Program-made: the position numbers and the translations under genes
Notes under the pieces: model-generated
Databases searched by the model: none
Told to the model about the DNA's origin: nothing
What the model saw: only the letters and a program-made list of their open reading frames with translations
Assembly: GCA_022495995.1 (NCBI GenBank)
Contig: JAFEMH010000982.1
Location: 1-64,000 of the forward strand
Direction: 5' to 3'
Source of the DNA: Adenophora triphylla var. japonica
Taxonomy: Eukaryota; Streptophyta; Magnoliopsida; Asterales; Campanulaceae
Length of the DNA stretch: 64,000 nucleotides
Shown: piece after piece, positions 42,126-51,774 of the stretch
Layout: each line of letters starts with the position of its first letter
Position numbering within the stretch: position 1 is the first letter of the stretch

Positions 42126-43997
42126 ATGGGGAAGAGAAAGGTGGTAACTTTAGTCGAGAGTGGAGAGGGTTTGCCCGTGGGTTTTCTCACCCAAAACATG
42201 TTGAAGAACCCTGAAAAAGAAAAGTGTACCATCCCTGCCGCCAATTTAGAAATTATCAAGAGGAATCATGCCATGGCTTTCGAAACTGAACTTTTTACCC
42301 ACCCTAACCTAACTCCAGAGTGTTTTTCCCCCGAATGGGTATGTTTCCCTGAATATCCGTTCACTATTGGTCTGAAATTCCCGTTTCCAATTTTAATCAC
42401 CCAGTTCTTTGTATCTACCAAGCTTAACTATGCCCAACTCATGCCTCAAGGTTGGAGAAGCCTTCAAACCCTAGTAAGGCTAAATGCAGAAACATAGTTA
42501 GCAATTGGTCTAGAGGAATTTGCTTTTACAAATGAGTTTAGGAGCTTTGGTTTAGGGAGATATGGTTTTAGGGTTAGGGTTGGTAGGACGCCTTTCTTAA
42601 TCGACAATGTTGATCCCGCCGATAGAGGGTGGAAGAACAAATTCGTTTTTGCAAAGAAGAGCACCCTGGTGAAGGATGTGGGTGCCAACTTCAAATGGAG
42701 GTCCCAAGGTAGTAGGCAATTTTTCTTACTCTAATGATGATTTTCAGCAATGTACTAACTATTTCTCCAAATTTTTCTTTGGCCTAGTTGCGAAATTGGA
42801 TGTGCTTTTTCCCTTTAAAGACAACACAGAGAAAAGAGTGAGCGAGATCTATAACTTGGAACCCTTAGTGAGAACTTTTAAGGCACTACCAGTTCAATTT
42901 GTTGCAGATTCTAACAAGGAAGTTGGTCCCGAAGAAGCCCGAGAGGCAAACCTCGAAGAAACCTTTTCTGAGCCTATCCCAATGTCTACAGGTTAATCAA
43001 ATACTTTAAATCTTTGCCTATCTCCAAGTTGTTCTAACCCCTTTAATCTGTTCTAACTCTTCATCCTATTTTGCAGCCACTCGCTCCAAGGAAACTGTTA
43101 ACGCTGCTGACCTTCTTGCTGCAGCCAGAGCAAAAAGCTTGGCAAAGAAGGATGGTAAACCCCCTACCCCTGTGTCTATTGTGGCTAGCTCTCATGTGGC
43201 TGCATCCAAGAAGAAGGGGGATGCAAAGAAAAGAAAGCTGGTGGAAGCTGAGGCCACGGATGCAAACAGTGATATGGACATGGAGAAGTTAGGAGAAAAA
43301 TTTAGGGCTGTTGTTGAGAAGGTAAAGATGAAGGAATCTTTGAATTTTATCAAAGAGCTTGATAAAGTATTAACATCTTTTTTTTTGGTGCAGGAACTCA
43401 TGACCCCGATTGTGGCCTACATTGATGCATTGAAGATCAAAGCGGCGAGGCTTGGTCACGAAGCCGTTAATCAAAAAGGAGGCTACCAAAAGTGCCAAGG
43501 AAGTGGAGAAGTTGAAGAGGGAGGCAAACAAGCATGCTGGTGAGGTGGAAGGTTTGAGGAAGGATTTTGAACGCTTGGGAGAAGAAGTGGAAGCCATTCG
43601 TGCTGAGAATAAGGCTCATATGAAAGAACTTGAAGTTGCAGAGGGGAACTTCAAATTTAATGCCACCAAGACTTTGTTGGAGACCCACATTCAAATGATT
43701 GAAGAATATGAAAACGGACAGGCCATAGCTTGGAACTTGGAAGATGAGAGAAAAGTTTTGGAGGACCATATTGGTGAGCCAGCGGATGCAGAAGAAGTGA
43801 ATTCCGCGGCCCTAGAAGCTCTAGTTGATGATGCTAACACCGGCGGCAGCAGGCCAAAAAGTTTGAAAAACATTTTAAAGTTTTTGGATATTTTGGATGA
43901 AAACAATTTTTTGCTTTATTTGTGTACCTTTATTGGTACAACAAATGGGGGGAGTGTCCCTTTAAAACAATGTTTTTTGGTTTGTAATGGTTCATAA
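42126..43997 (+). pseudogene. Antisense gene of element E, 'putative gypsy type transposon' (Transposase_28)-like, spliced
   Basis: Starts MGKRKVVTLVESGEG at 42126. FPEYPFTIGLKFPFPILITQ and LNYAQLMPQGWRSL are typical of the plant Transposase_28-type proteins carried by Tat elements. It continues past a TAG at 42495 with RVGRTPFLIDNVDPADRGWK, then changes frame near 42700. An intron is clear at 42992-43076 (ACAG|GTTAAT...TTTTGCAG), joining MST to ATRSKETVN in frame. Next comes a Lys-rich segment (KKKGDAKKRK, a possible nuclear signal), then after a frame change near 43480 a coiled coil (EVEKLKREANKHAGEVEG onward, about 43470-43760). It ends near 43997. Function unknown. The TAG could be a CAG misread. 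Confidence 0.7.
42992..43076 (+). other. Intron of the element E antisense gene
   Basis: 85 bases, GT...AG, with a pyrimidine-rich 3' end TCCTATTTTGCAG. Splicing keeps the frame (PMST then ATRSKE). It proves that the plus strand here is meant to be the coding strand of a nuclear transcript. Confidence 0.65.
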
Positions 43998-44354
43998 GAA
44001 CCGAGACAATTTCTTTTTGGGGGTACTAGGTTGATCTAGTACTCCAAGCTTTTTTAGGTTTTTAGGGACTTGTTGGCTTATCCAACTTGTCCTTTGGTTG
44101 CGAAAATCTTTTGAAAAATGGTTTTTTAGCAAGGTAACTTATGTCTCCGAGAGATGCTTTGTTTGTTCTTTAGATAACATGTAAATGTTATAAACCGTAG
44201 GTAACATGAAAATGTTACAACCAATAGTCCACAACTTGAATAAGTGTGAAAACGTGCGCCCAGGCGAAGGTGTCAAAACCTTAATTCGTAAGAAAAGATG
44301 AATATCTTTTAACCATAAGTACCTTTGATTAGAGGTAAATCGTTTGAAGAGATA
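43998..44354 (+). other. 3' flank of the antisense gene in E
   Basis: T-rich, with no coding sequence recognised. It contains AACATGTAAATGTTATAAACC and AACATGAAAATGTTACAACC, two near copies of a short motif (44176-44225). Confidence 0.4.
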
Positions 44355-44575
44355 GAACAAGTATCAGCCGTCCTGGCGTGTCAACAAGTCCTATCCCTCT
44401 CCAGCCTAGAATTCCAACATGTATCGCCCGTATCGGCGTGTCAACATGTTGAAATTTTCTTCCTCAGGTTCAAACATGTATCAACCGTACTGGCGTGTCA
44501 ACATGCTTGACCTTTTCCAGCTTAGGTCTCAACAAGTATCAGCCGTACTGGCGTGTCAACATGTTGAGCCTACTC
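44355..44575. repeat. Four tandem repeats of about 58 bp in element E
   Basis: Each unit holds GTATCAGCCGTACTGGCGTG followed by TCAACATG; unit starts near 44361, 44421, 44478 and 44536. It lies between the antisense gene and integrase, the same place as the arrays in A, B and D. CAACATGTTG inside is palindromic. Confidence 0.8.
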
Positions 44576-46090
44576 CGTTTGCTCAAGTTGCACCTCGCAA
44601 AACAAATTTATGTTAGGGCTGGGCGTTAGCATAGCTAACGCCCTCCGACGCTCAAGTCGTAATGTTTTAATAAGAGTAGAAAAAATTGAAATGCGTAATT
44701 GAACTTGACATAAATTTAAACCGTACTGAAGAGTCTAGTTATAAATAACTGGACTTACGTGAAATAAAGTTTCAAGTGGATAGCGTTCCAACTTCTAGGA
44801 TTCTGTCTCCACTCTGGGTTGACAACCAAGCATGCACCTTTGCGCCTTCAAAGATCGATGAGATATGGGCCTTCCCACTTGGGAGCCACTTACTCTCGCA
44901 TTCAATTCTCTTGTATTTTGAAATACTTTTCTCAAAACTAAATCACCAACCCGGAACCTTCTAACTCGACATTCTTGTTGTAAGACCTAGAAATTCGCCG
45001 CCGATAAGCCGCCATCCTTATCTTGGCTAAATCCCCGATCTCATCAATTGTATCTAAATCTTGAGTTAGCAAGAGGTTATTTTCATCTTGAGTCAATAAT
45101 CCATACCTTGTTGTGGGATCGTTGCTTCAACCGGAATCACACTTGCCTCCGAATACTAAAGAATAGGGAGTCCTACCTCGTGGCTCCTTTAGAAGTAGTT
45201 CTATCTCGCCCATAGCACAAGTGGTAATTCTTCAACCCATTTTCCCTTCTTCTGGTCTAGACGCTTCTTCAAGTTGTTGATGATCAACTTGTTGCTTGAC
45301 TCAGCTTGGCCGTTGGCTTGAGGGTGGACAGTGTGGACATGATTAACTTGATGCCCCAAATGAGCACAAAAATCCCCGGTCTTTTTACTTATGAACTGTG
45401 ACCCGTTGTCACATACAATCTCCGATGGTACACCAAACTCAAGCTAATGATATTTTTCTTTAAAAATGAAATTACCTCTTTATCCCTTACTTGTACATAA
45501 GCTTCGCCTCGATCCATTTCGAGAAATAATCGGTTAGAGCCAACATGAATACTTTGCCTCTGGAGCTTTGGGCAACTTGCCTACAATATCCATGCCCCAC
45601 CGCATGAAAGGCCAAGATGAGACTATAGGATGTAGAGGTTCGGCAAAGGTTGATGCAAGATGTTGCTATGTCTTTGGCAAAGCGTCACACTTCGTACGTA
45701 GCTCATGGCATCTCGACGCATGGTTGGCCAATAGTATCCCGTCTTGAGGGCCTTGGATGCTAGTGCCTTTCCTCCGGAATGGTTCCCACATATTCCTTCA
45801 TGGATTTCTTTAAGCACCACTTCAACTTGATCGTTATCGACACATCTCAAGTAGTGTCCCGCAAAAGACTTCTTAAACAAGACATTATCTATCAAAACGA
45901 AAGTCGAAATACGAATCTTAAAAGATCTAACATTCTTAATATCGGGTGGAATAGTTCCAAGTTGAAGAAACTCAATTACATGTTGGGTCCAAGAAGGTTT
46001 AACATCTTGTGCCCCAAGAGATGGTGTAACCACTTGAATTTCCTCAACTTGGTCTATTGCAGGTACTTAACATAGATAATGGGTATACCG
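44576..46090 (-). pseudogene. Element E integrase
   Basis: The frame 46033-45623 carries the N-terminal zinc-binding region (IHEGICGNHSGGKALASKAL, then YYWPTMRRDA and LCQRHS; the HHCC set is partly damaged). Downstream, in other frames, HTVHPQANGQAESSNKLIIN (about 45280-45340) contains the catalytic Glu of the DDE core, followed by KKGKWVEELPLVLWA. The C-terminal region ends near 44780. It inserts cDNA into the genome. Frameshifts coincide in part with CAG-type sites (GCCACGAGG where GCCACAGG is expected), so the real gene may be intact. Confidence 0.8.
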
Positions 46091-46960
46091 GAATGCGACA
46101 TTGATTTGCAAGTTGAACCGAAGTTAGCCAAGGCGTCTCGCTTCAATTTTCTTCTCTGGGGACCCGTTCCAAAGAGAATGATAGAAATTTCAAGCTAAGG
46201 CTTTAACATGTTGGAGGTACAGAGTCATCTTGGCATGCTTCGCCATATAACTGCCATTAAAATGGTTAGCTAGCAGTTGAGAGTCCACAAATACATTTAA
46301 ATGTGTAATATTCAAGCTTAGAGCCGTAGTTAAACCCATGATTAGGGCTTCATACTCGCCTTCGTTATTCGTTGCACCGAATTCACAAGATACGCCTTGG
46401 GGTATGATATCACCTTGAGGGGACTTTAGGACTATTCCCAACCCAATCCCTTTGGAATTTGAAGCTCCATCCGTATACAATGTCCAAAATCTAGGAACAG
46501 TTTTACCTTCAAGTTGTTGCACTTCCACTCTACCTCGGCCGCAAACTTGGACCGAAGTCGCCTACGAAATCGGCTAGGGCCTGCGATTTGATGGTCGTTC
46601 TTGGCTCATACGAAATGTCATACGTGCTCAACTTGATCGACCACTTGGCCAACTCCGCCCGACATCTCCGGCGTTCTCAACACATTTCTTATAGGATAAT
46701 TAGTTCTAACAGCTTATGGAATGTGTTTCAAAATAATGACGTAATTTAGTAGCAAAGCAGTAGTTAAGGCTAATATCAATTTTTCAAGATGAGAATACCT
46801 TGTTTCAAAGATCTAACAAAGATTTACTTACGTAGTAAATGTGATGTTGCTCACTTTGGATTTCCTTCACCAATACCGCACTAACAAAGCATTTTCGTAT
46901 ACAAATAAATATAAATAAAGATGCTCACCATGTTCGGGTTTAGCAAGTAGGGGTGACGTC
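46091..46960 (-). pseudogene. Element E RNase H and RT tether
   Basis: The frame 46528-46190 shows the type I RNase H signature: TLYTDGASNSKG (first Asp), TNNEGEYEALI (Glu) and VFVDSQLLA (second Asp). It would degrade RNA in the RNA-DNA hybrid. Upstream, 46890-46750 reads YVSKSLLDLETRYSHLEKLI, the connection region. Stops separate the pieces. It belongs to pol, between RT and integrase. Confidence 0.85.
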
Positions 46961-47940
46961 ATCAAATATTCTTTAAGTTGTTTAAAAGCCGCCTCATGTT
47001 GGTCACCCATTGAAAGAGTTTGTTTTTTCTCAAGACTTCATAGAATAACCTGCACTTATCAGATGATTTGGATATAAATCTATTCAAAGAAGCTACTCTA
47101 CCTGTTAACCTTTGTACGTCCTTGATGTTTTTAGGGGATTCCAAGTTGAGAATGGCTTTGATTTTTTCGGGACTTGCTTCGATTCCCCTCTTGGTTACCA
47201 TATATCCCAAGAATTTGCCTGCTCTAACACCGAAGTTGCACTTCGCCGGATTGAGCTTCATGTTGAAGGCCTTCAAGATGTCGAATGCCTCAGCAAGGTG
47301 CTCCACATGATCCTCAATGTGTTTGGATTTGACCACCATGTCGTCTATGTAGACCTCCATCGTCTTGCCAAGTTGGTCTTTGAACATTTTGTTCACTAAC
47401 CTTTGATAGGTTGCCCCTGCATTTTTAAGACCAAAGGGCATAGAAATATAACAGTATATACCTTCTGGAGTCATGAATGCTGTATCTTCTTGGTCTGAAG
47501 GCTCCATTTGAATTTGTTGATACCCGGAAGATGCATCCATGAATGTCAAGATGTCGTGATCGGCTGTCTCATCAACTAGAGAATCAATATGAGGGAGAGG
47601 GAATGGATCCTTTGGGCAGGCCTTGTTCAAGTCGGTGAAGTCCACGCATACTCGCCACTTGCCATTCTTCTTCTCCACCACTACAACGTTAGCCAACCAC
47701 CTTGGGTACTGAAGTTCTCTGATCATCTTGGAGTTTAGAAGCCTCGCAACTTCATCCTTTATGATCTGGTTCCGCTCCTGGGCGAACTTCCTTCTTTTTT
47801 GACGGACAGGACGGATGGTCGGATCGATGTTCAACTTGTGAGTAATAATATCCTTGCTTATCCCTGTCATGTCCTCATGTTTCCAAGCGAAACAAAGATC
47901 TCCGGCTTTTCAGAACTCGATCAACTCCTCTTCGATTTCG
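46961..47940 (-). CDS. pol: Element E reverse transcriptase domain
   Basis: An uninterrupted frame of about 300 residues (47870-46962), extended upstream by FAWKHEDMTG. Motifs in order: VVVEKKNGKWRVCVDFTDLN, LTFMDASSGYQQI (first catalytic Asp), FGLKNAGATYQRLVN, and MEVYIDDMVVKS with the catalytic YIDD. The thumb has LGYMVTKRGIEASPEKI. It makes cDNA from element RNA. It is the only intact RT core in the window and typical of Tat/Athila-group gypsy elements. It is part of a longer polyprotein, so the Met at 47870 is not its true start. Confidence 0.95.
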
Positions 47941-48480
47941 GACGGTAGGTCTATCCCAACTTGCACTTGGGCCTCGTGATTTGATGCATCAACAGAATGC
48001 TTTTTGTATCGTGCTCTACCGCTTCAAGAATGTCCCGGGCCTTTTTCTTTAATTGCTATGCTTGCCGAGGGTCGAGCTTGCTTTCATGTTGATCTTGTAA
48101 CATTCCTTAGAGACTTGCCGGTTTCCTCAACTTGGCAACACCCCAAGGTGTTGGAAACTTGACGCATTGATGGTAAGTCGATGGCACGGCCTTCATGTTG
48201 TGGATCCAAGGCCTTCCCAATATGACATTGTATGAAGAAGAGCAGTCAATCACACAAAACCTTTCCATGGAATTCATACCTTCTAGGTAGATGGGCAACT
48301 TGATCTCACCGATCGTCCTGTTTCACCTCACCACCGAACCCTACCAAGACGGATGAGTTCTTCACAACTTCGACAAAGGAATACCCATATCTTCAAGAGC
48401 ATGAGTAAAGATGATGTTGATCGAATCGCCACCATCGATCAGATCCGCTGACCACACAATTAGCAATCCGCACCGAACAA
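47941..48480 (-). pseudogene. Element E protease region
   Basis: The active-site segment reads LIDGGDSINIIFTHALEDMG (about 48385-48445), the DGGS-type aspartic protease site of Tat elements. The frame 48298-48107 continues with CSSSYNVILGRPWIHNMKAV, the conserved second block. The sequence to 47941 is acidic linker to RT. Frames are shifted between the blocks. Confidence 0.8.
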
Positions 48481-50314
48481 CTAGACCATCATGATGAGGG
48501 TCCAACGTGTTGTCTTTATCTTCATCTTCAAAAGAAATGATATGACCATCTCGTGAAGTCGCGGCGCCTTATAGGCAATTCTCGATTGATCTTCCTTAGA
48601 GCTCTTGGCATGACGCTTGGCGGCAGAGTAAGTTATGCCGCAAATATGAGACCCACCTGAGATAACATTCACTACCTTGGTGGCCGGAGGGGGTGCGACT
48701 TTCTCGGGCCTAGATTGCTCCTCCGAACCAGGTTCTTTGGATTCACTCCCGACCCTCTTCTTGCCCAACAAATCCTTGAGAAGACCCTTGGACAATAATT
48801 GAGCAATCTCCTTCCTCAAGGCGAAACAGCTTCTCGGTGGTGTGCCCAAAATCTTCATGAAACGCGCACCACTTGGACTTGTCCTTCCAAGTTGTTGATC
48901 GGTCATTCTTCTTGGGCCATCTTGCTTTATCTCCAAGATTTCCCATGGCGCACAAGAGTCCTGCAATGTCCACAGAAAAGTAGTATTCAGAAATTTGTGG
49001 ATAATCATTATCATCACCTTCCCGATCATCATCTACAACATGAATTCTAGAAGGTTCGCTTAACAGTGGGTTTGCCCTCGTTGGACTTAGTGTGATGGGA
49101 GTCCGATCGTCCGTCGAGGGTTCAAATAGAGGAGTAGGAGTCCTCCCGCTTGATTTCCCCATTGCCAAGCTATCTTCCTCCAATCGGATGTAAGGCAAGG
49201 CCCCGGTTCTGATTTCTTCAAGTTGTTTCAGGGGTCATCACCAACTCGTTGTAAAACAATGAGCTCTTCTTCAAGCCTATGCGGAATGCCTCCGTTGCCG
49301 TGGACACGTCCAAGTTGGGTATAGTCACTGCCTCCTTATTGAACCTGTGCAAATACTCTTTGAGACTTTCATTAGGCTGTTGTACAATTCTATAAAGATC
49401 ACTAGTCAACTTGTCAAATGCCCTGTTGCATGAAAACTGATTAATGAACATATTGACAAGTTGAGCATAAGATGTAATAGAGTTTAGAGGAAGCCCTGTT
49501 AGCCATTTTAAGGCCGGTCCTGACAAGGTTGAGCCAAAGCCCCTGCAAAAACATGCTTCTTTAAACATAGGAGGGATACTTATGATATCCATTGACTCTT
49601 GATACAGCAACACGTGCTCTGCTGGATCGGTACTTCCGTCATACTTCTTCATGTGAGGGATCGAGAATTTCTTCGGGATCTCCACACCGGCTATTGCCGG
49701 CACAAAACGAGACTCATTATAACAAGTTGGAGAAACTTGGTGATACGGCAAGTTGACTCCCGGCACGCTTCGAAGCAACTCCTTAATGGTTTGCATTTCC
49801 TTAACAAGTTGGCTCTCTGCAAAAAGAGGAGCATTATTAACTTGAGGTACGAAGGTATCGAAAGTATTAAAGAAACTCCCTGTTTGCCCCACTGAGGGTG
49901 TAGGATAAGTGTAGCAAGATGATAGCGCGGATTGGCTAGCTGATAGGCCGAATCTTGGTTGCTCAATTGGAATGGATGTCACAATCGTGCTTTCACGGCA
50001 AGGTGTTGGACATCGGGATATCTCCAACATGGCTCGGTCCCGTACTCCGCACCAAACAAAGATCTAGGAAGTAAAGGTGAAAACGGAGTGGATACTTGGG
50101 TCTCCGCTTGCTTCCCTTTACGCACTATCAATGGCATTGAATATCATTGTATTTGTACGCTCCCGATCATCCAACCGATCGCCTATTTTCTTCATCATGT
50201 CCGCCATGTTGGACATTATCTCCAAGTTGACAGCCTTCGCACTTGGAGGAGGGTTGCCTTGGGCATTGGAAACAGGAAGCGGCCGACTCGACCGCTGGAA
50301 GATGGATTAACCAT
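48481..50314 (-). pseudogene. gag: Element E gag
   Basis: Probable start ATG at 50314 (MVNPSSSGRVG). SNMADMMKKIGDRLDDRE lies near 50170-50230. The Gag core is in frame 50030-49218: MKKYDGSTDPAEHVLLYQES, GPALKWLTGLPLNSITSYAQ, NESLKEYLHRFNKEAV. A zinc-knuckle-like CAFHEDFGHTTE near 48840-48870 is followed by LRKEIAQLLSKGLLKDLLGK. It forms the particle that packages RNA. Two or three frame changes; otherwise full length for the family. Confidence 0.85.
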
Positions 50315-50337
50315 TTCTACCTAGATAATCAAAGTTT

Positions 50338-50352
50338 CCCACGACGGCGCCA
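50338..50352 (-). other. Element E primer binding site
   Basis: TGGCGCCGTCGTGGG on the minus strand, three bases after the LTR end. Many Tat elements have TGGCGCCGTCTGTGGGAA; here CTG reads CG, the same distortion as elsewhere. Confidence 0.7.
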
Positions 50353-50355
50353 AAT

Positions 50356-50944
50356 TGTTTTGGTCAAATTTCAACAATTATATTTTTATGATGGGAAAAG
50401 TGACTAAAGTGATATGAATCTAGGTACAATGACTATCAAGTTGAATAGAAATGGACACAAGACGTTTGTTGACTAGGGAAAGCCCTTGAACAACTTGTTC
50501 TCCGGCATAAAACCCCGGGAGGATATGGCTCCTGCCTTGACCGAAAGTTTACTAAGAATTTTCTTGAGATTACAATGCTAAGAGCGTATGAAAAAGGGAG
50601 CTTAAGATAGTGAGGAACGTGTGTGAAAATACAGTGTGTGTTCCCCCTTTTATACCTCAAAAATAAAACTAATTAACAAAAAGAGGATTATGGGCCTATA
50701 AACTCGGAATTAGGGTTGATCCTTGGAGATATATCTGCATTTGATCGTTGATGAAGAGATAGTGATTTGTTTGCTGAAGAAACGTGGTTGAACTGGTCTT
50801 TGGCACGTTCCCTATAAAATAGGAAAAACGTTATGCGTCCCAACCTGCAGAAGGCCAAGTTGTAAATAGAACAACTCAAGTTGTTAGTACCAAGTTGTTA
50901 AGTGTAAGTTGTAAACATGTTGACTGAAAATGTAGGGCCCAACA
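50356..50944 (-). repeat. Element E 5' LTR (589 bp)
   Basis: TATA box TATAAAAGGGGG on the minus strand at 50643-50654, about 290 bases from the LTR start. Paired with 41169-41757. Confidence 0.93.
50643..50655 (-). promoter_or_regulatory. TATA box of the element E 5' LTR
   Basis: GTATAAAAGGGGG, a strong consensus TATA box, intact in both E LTRs. It would drive the gag-pol transcript leftward. Confidence 0.7.
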
Positions 50945-51774
50945 ACTGCTTGCACACTACGCGCACGTGACCGTACACTGCACACTACATCCCTAACCCG
51001 GGGAAATCCTTGTCGCGGCCTGTTTGGTCTTATTACGCCTCTCGGTGCAAGCACAGGACTACCCAAACATCCCATGGAGCCTCGTGTCGACCATGCACTT
51101 GTCCGTGACACCCTTTGTCCGAGACCCGGTTGGTTTTTAGTCTGGTCTATGTCATGCCCTGTCTGTGTATAGACCTTTTCTTTCAAGCCTTAGTCGACAT
51201 ACCAAGTCAATATCTTTCGGGCCCCTAATCAGTCGAAGTTCTGCCGGTTTTCCGTCATGGACTTTGACCAGATATTGACTGGCGCCTTGACTTTGACTCT
51301 GACTGGCACAAATTATACACTGACTCCCAGCATGACACTGAGTCATCAAGGATTAATGATTATTCCATGCCTAATTACGGCCTAATTGACGACAAGTCAA
51401 GATCAATTGTGGACATTCATCAGTCCAAATCATGCCGACTTTTCGTCGAGCCCTCGGACATGATCTTGACTTTTGACGTCAGCTTTGTCCGTAATTTATA
51501 TTGAATGCTCGTTAAGACTCGATTATCCGCCAGACTTTTAGGATCGTTTTTCTTTCGGTCGGTGGGACTCGCTTGCCCTATAGGACCCTCGCCCGGGGCT
51601 GTCCACCCTGGGAGGTCGAAATACAGGTGGAATACGAGGGGCTTATAGACGTAGTGATGGGGCCCACTGAGCCAGGATCCAGAGTAGTTTGCGAAAAAGA
51701 AGAGCAATCTTTTCCAACCGATTAGGTTAATAAAACATGTTTTAAGTAAACGTGAACAAATAATCGCATGTTGC
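50945..51774 (+). other. 5' leader of D, right part
   Basis: Resumes with ACTGC and continues to the gag ATG. Colinear with B 20818-21636 and F 62697-63521. Minus-strand open frames in this region are conserved only because the DNA is duplicated. Confidence 0.75.

Larger units (their letters stand above)
41169..50944 (-). mobile_element. Element E: young Tat-lineage Ty3/gypsy element with an antisense gene, nested in D
   Basis: Two 589-bp LTRs beginning TGTTGGGCCCTACA on the minus strand and ending GACCAAAACA, target duplication ACTGC at 41164-41168 and 50945-50949. F (62689-62720) shows the uninterrupted sequence. Order on the minus strand: LTR, primer site, gag, protease, RT, RNase H, integrase, then a gene on the opposite strand, polypurine tract, LTR. 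Gag, RT and the antisense gene place it in the Tat lineage. The LTRs differ at only two positions by eye, so the insertion is recent. Confidence 0.93.
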
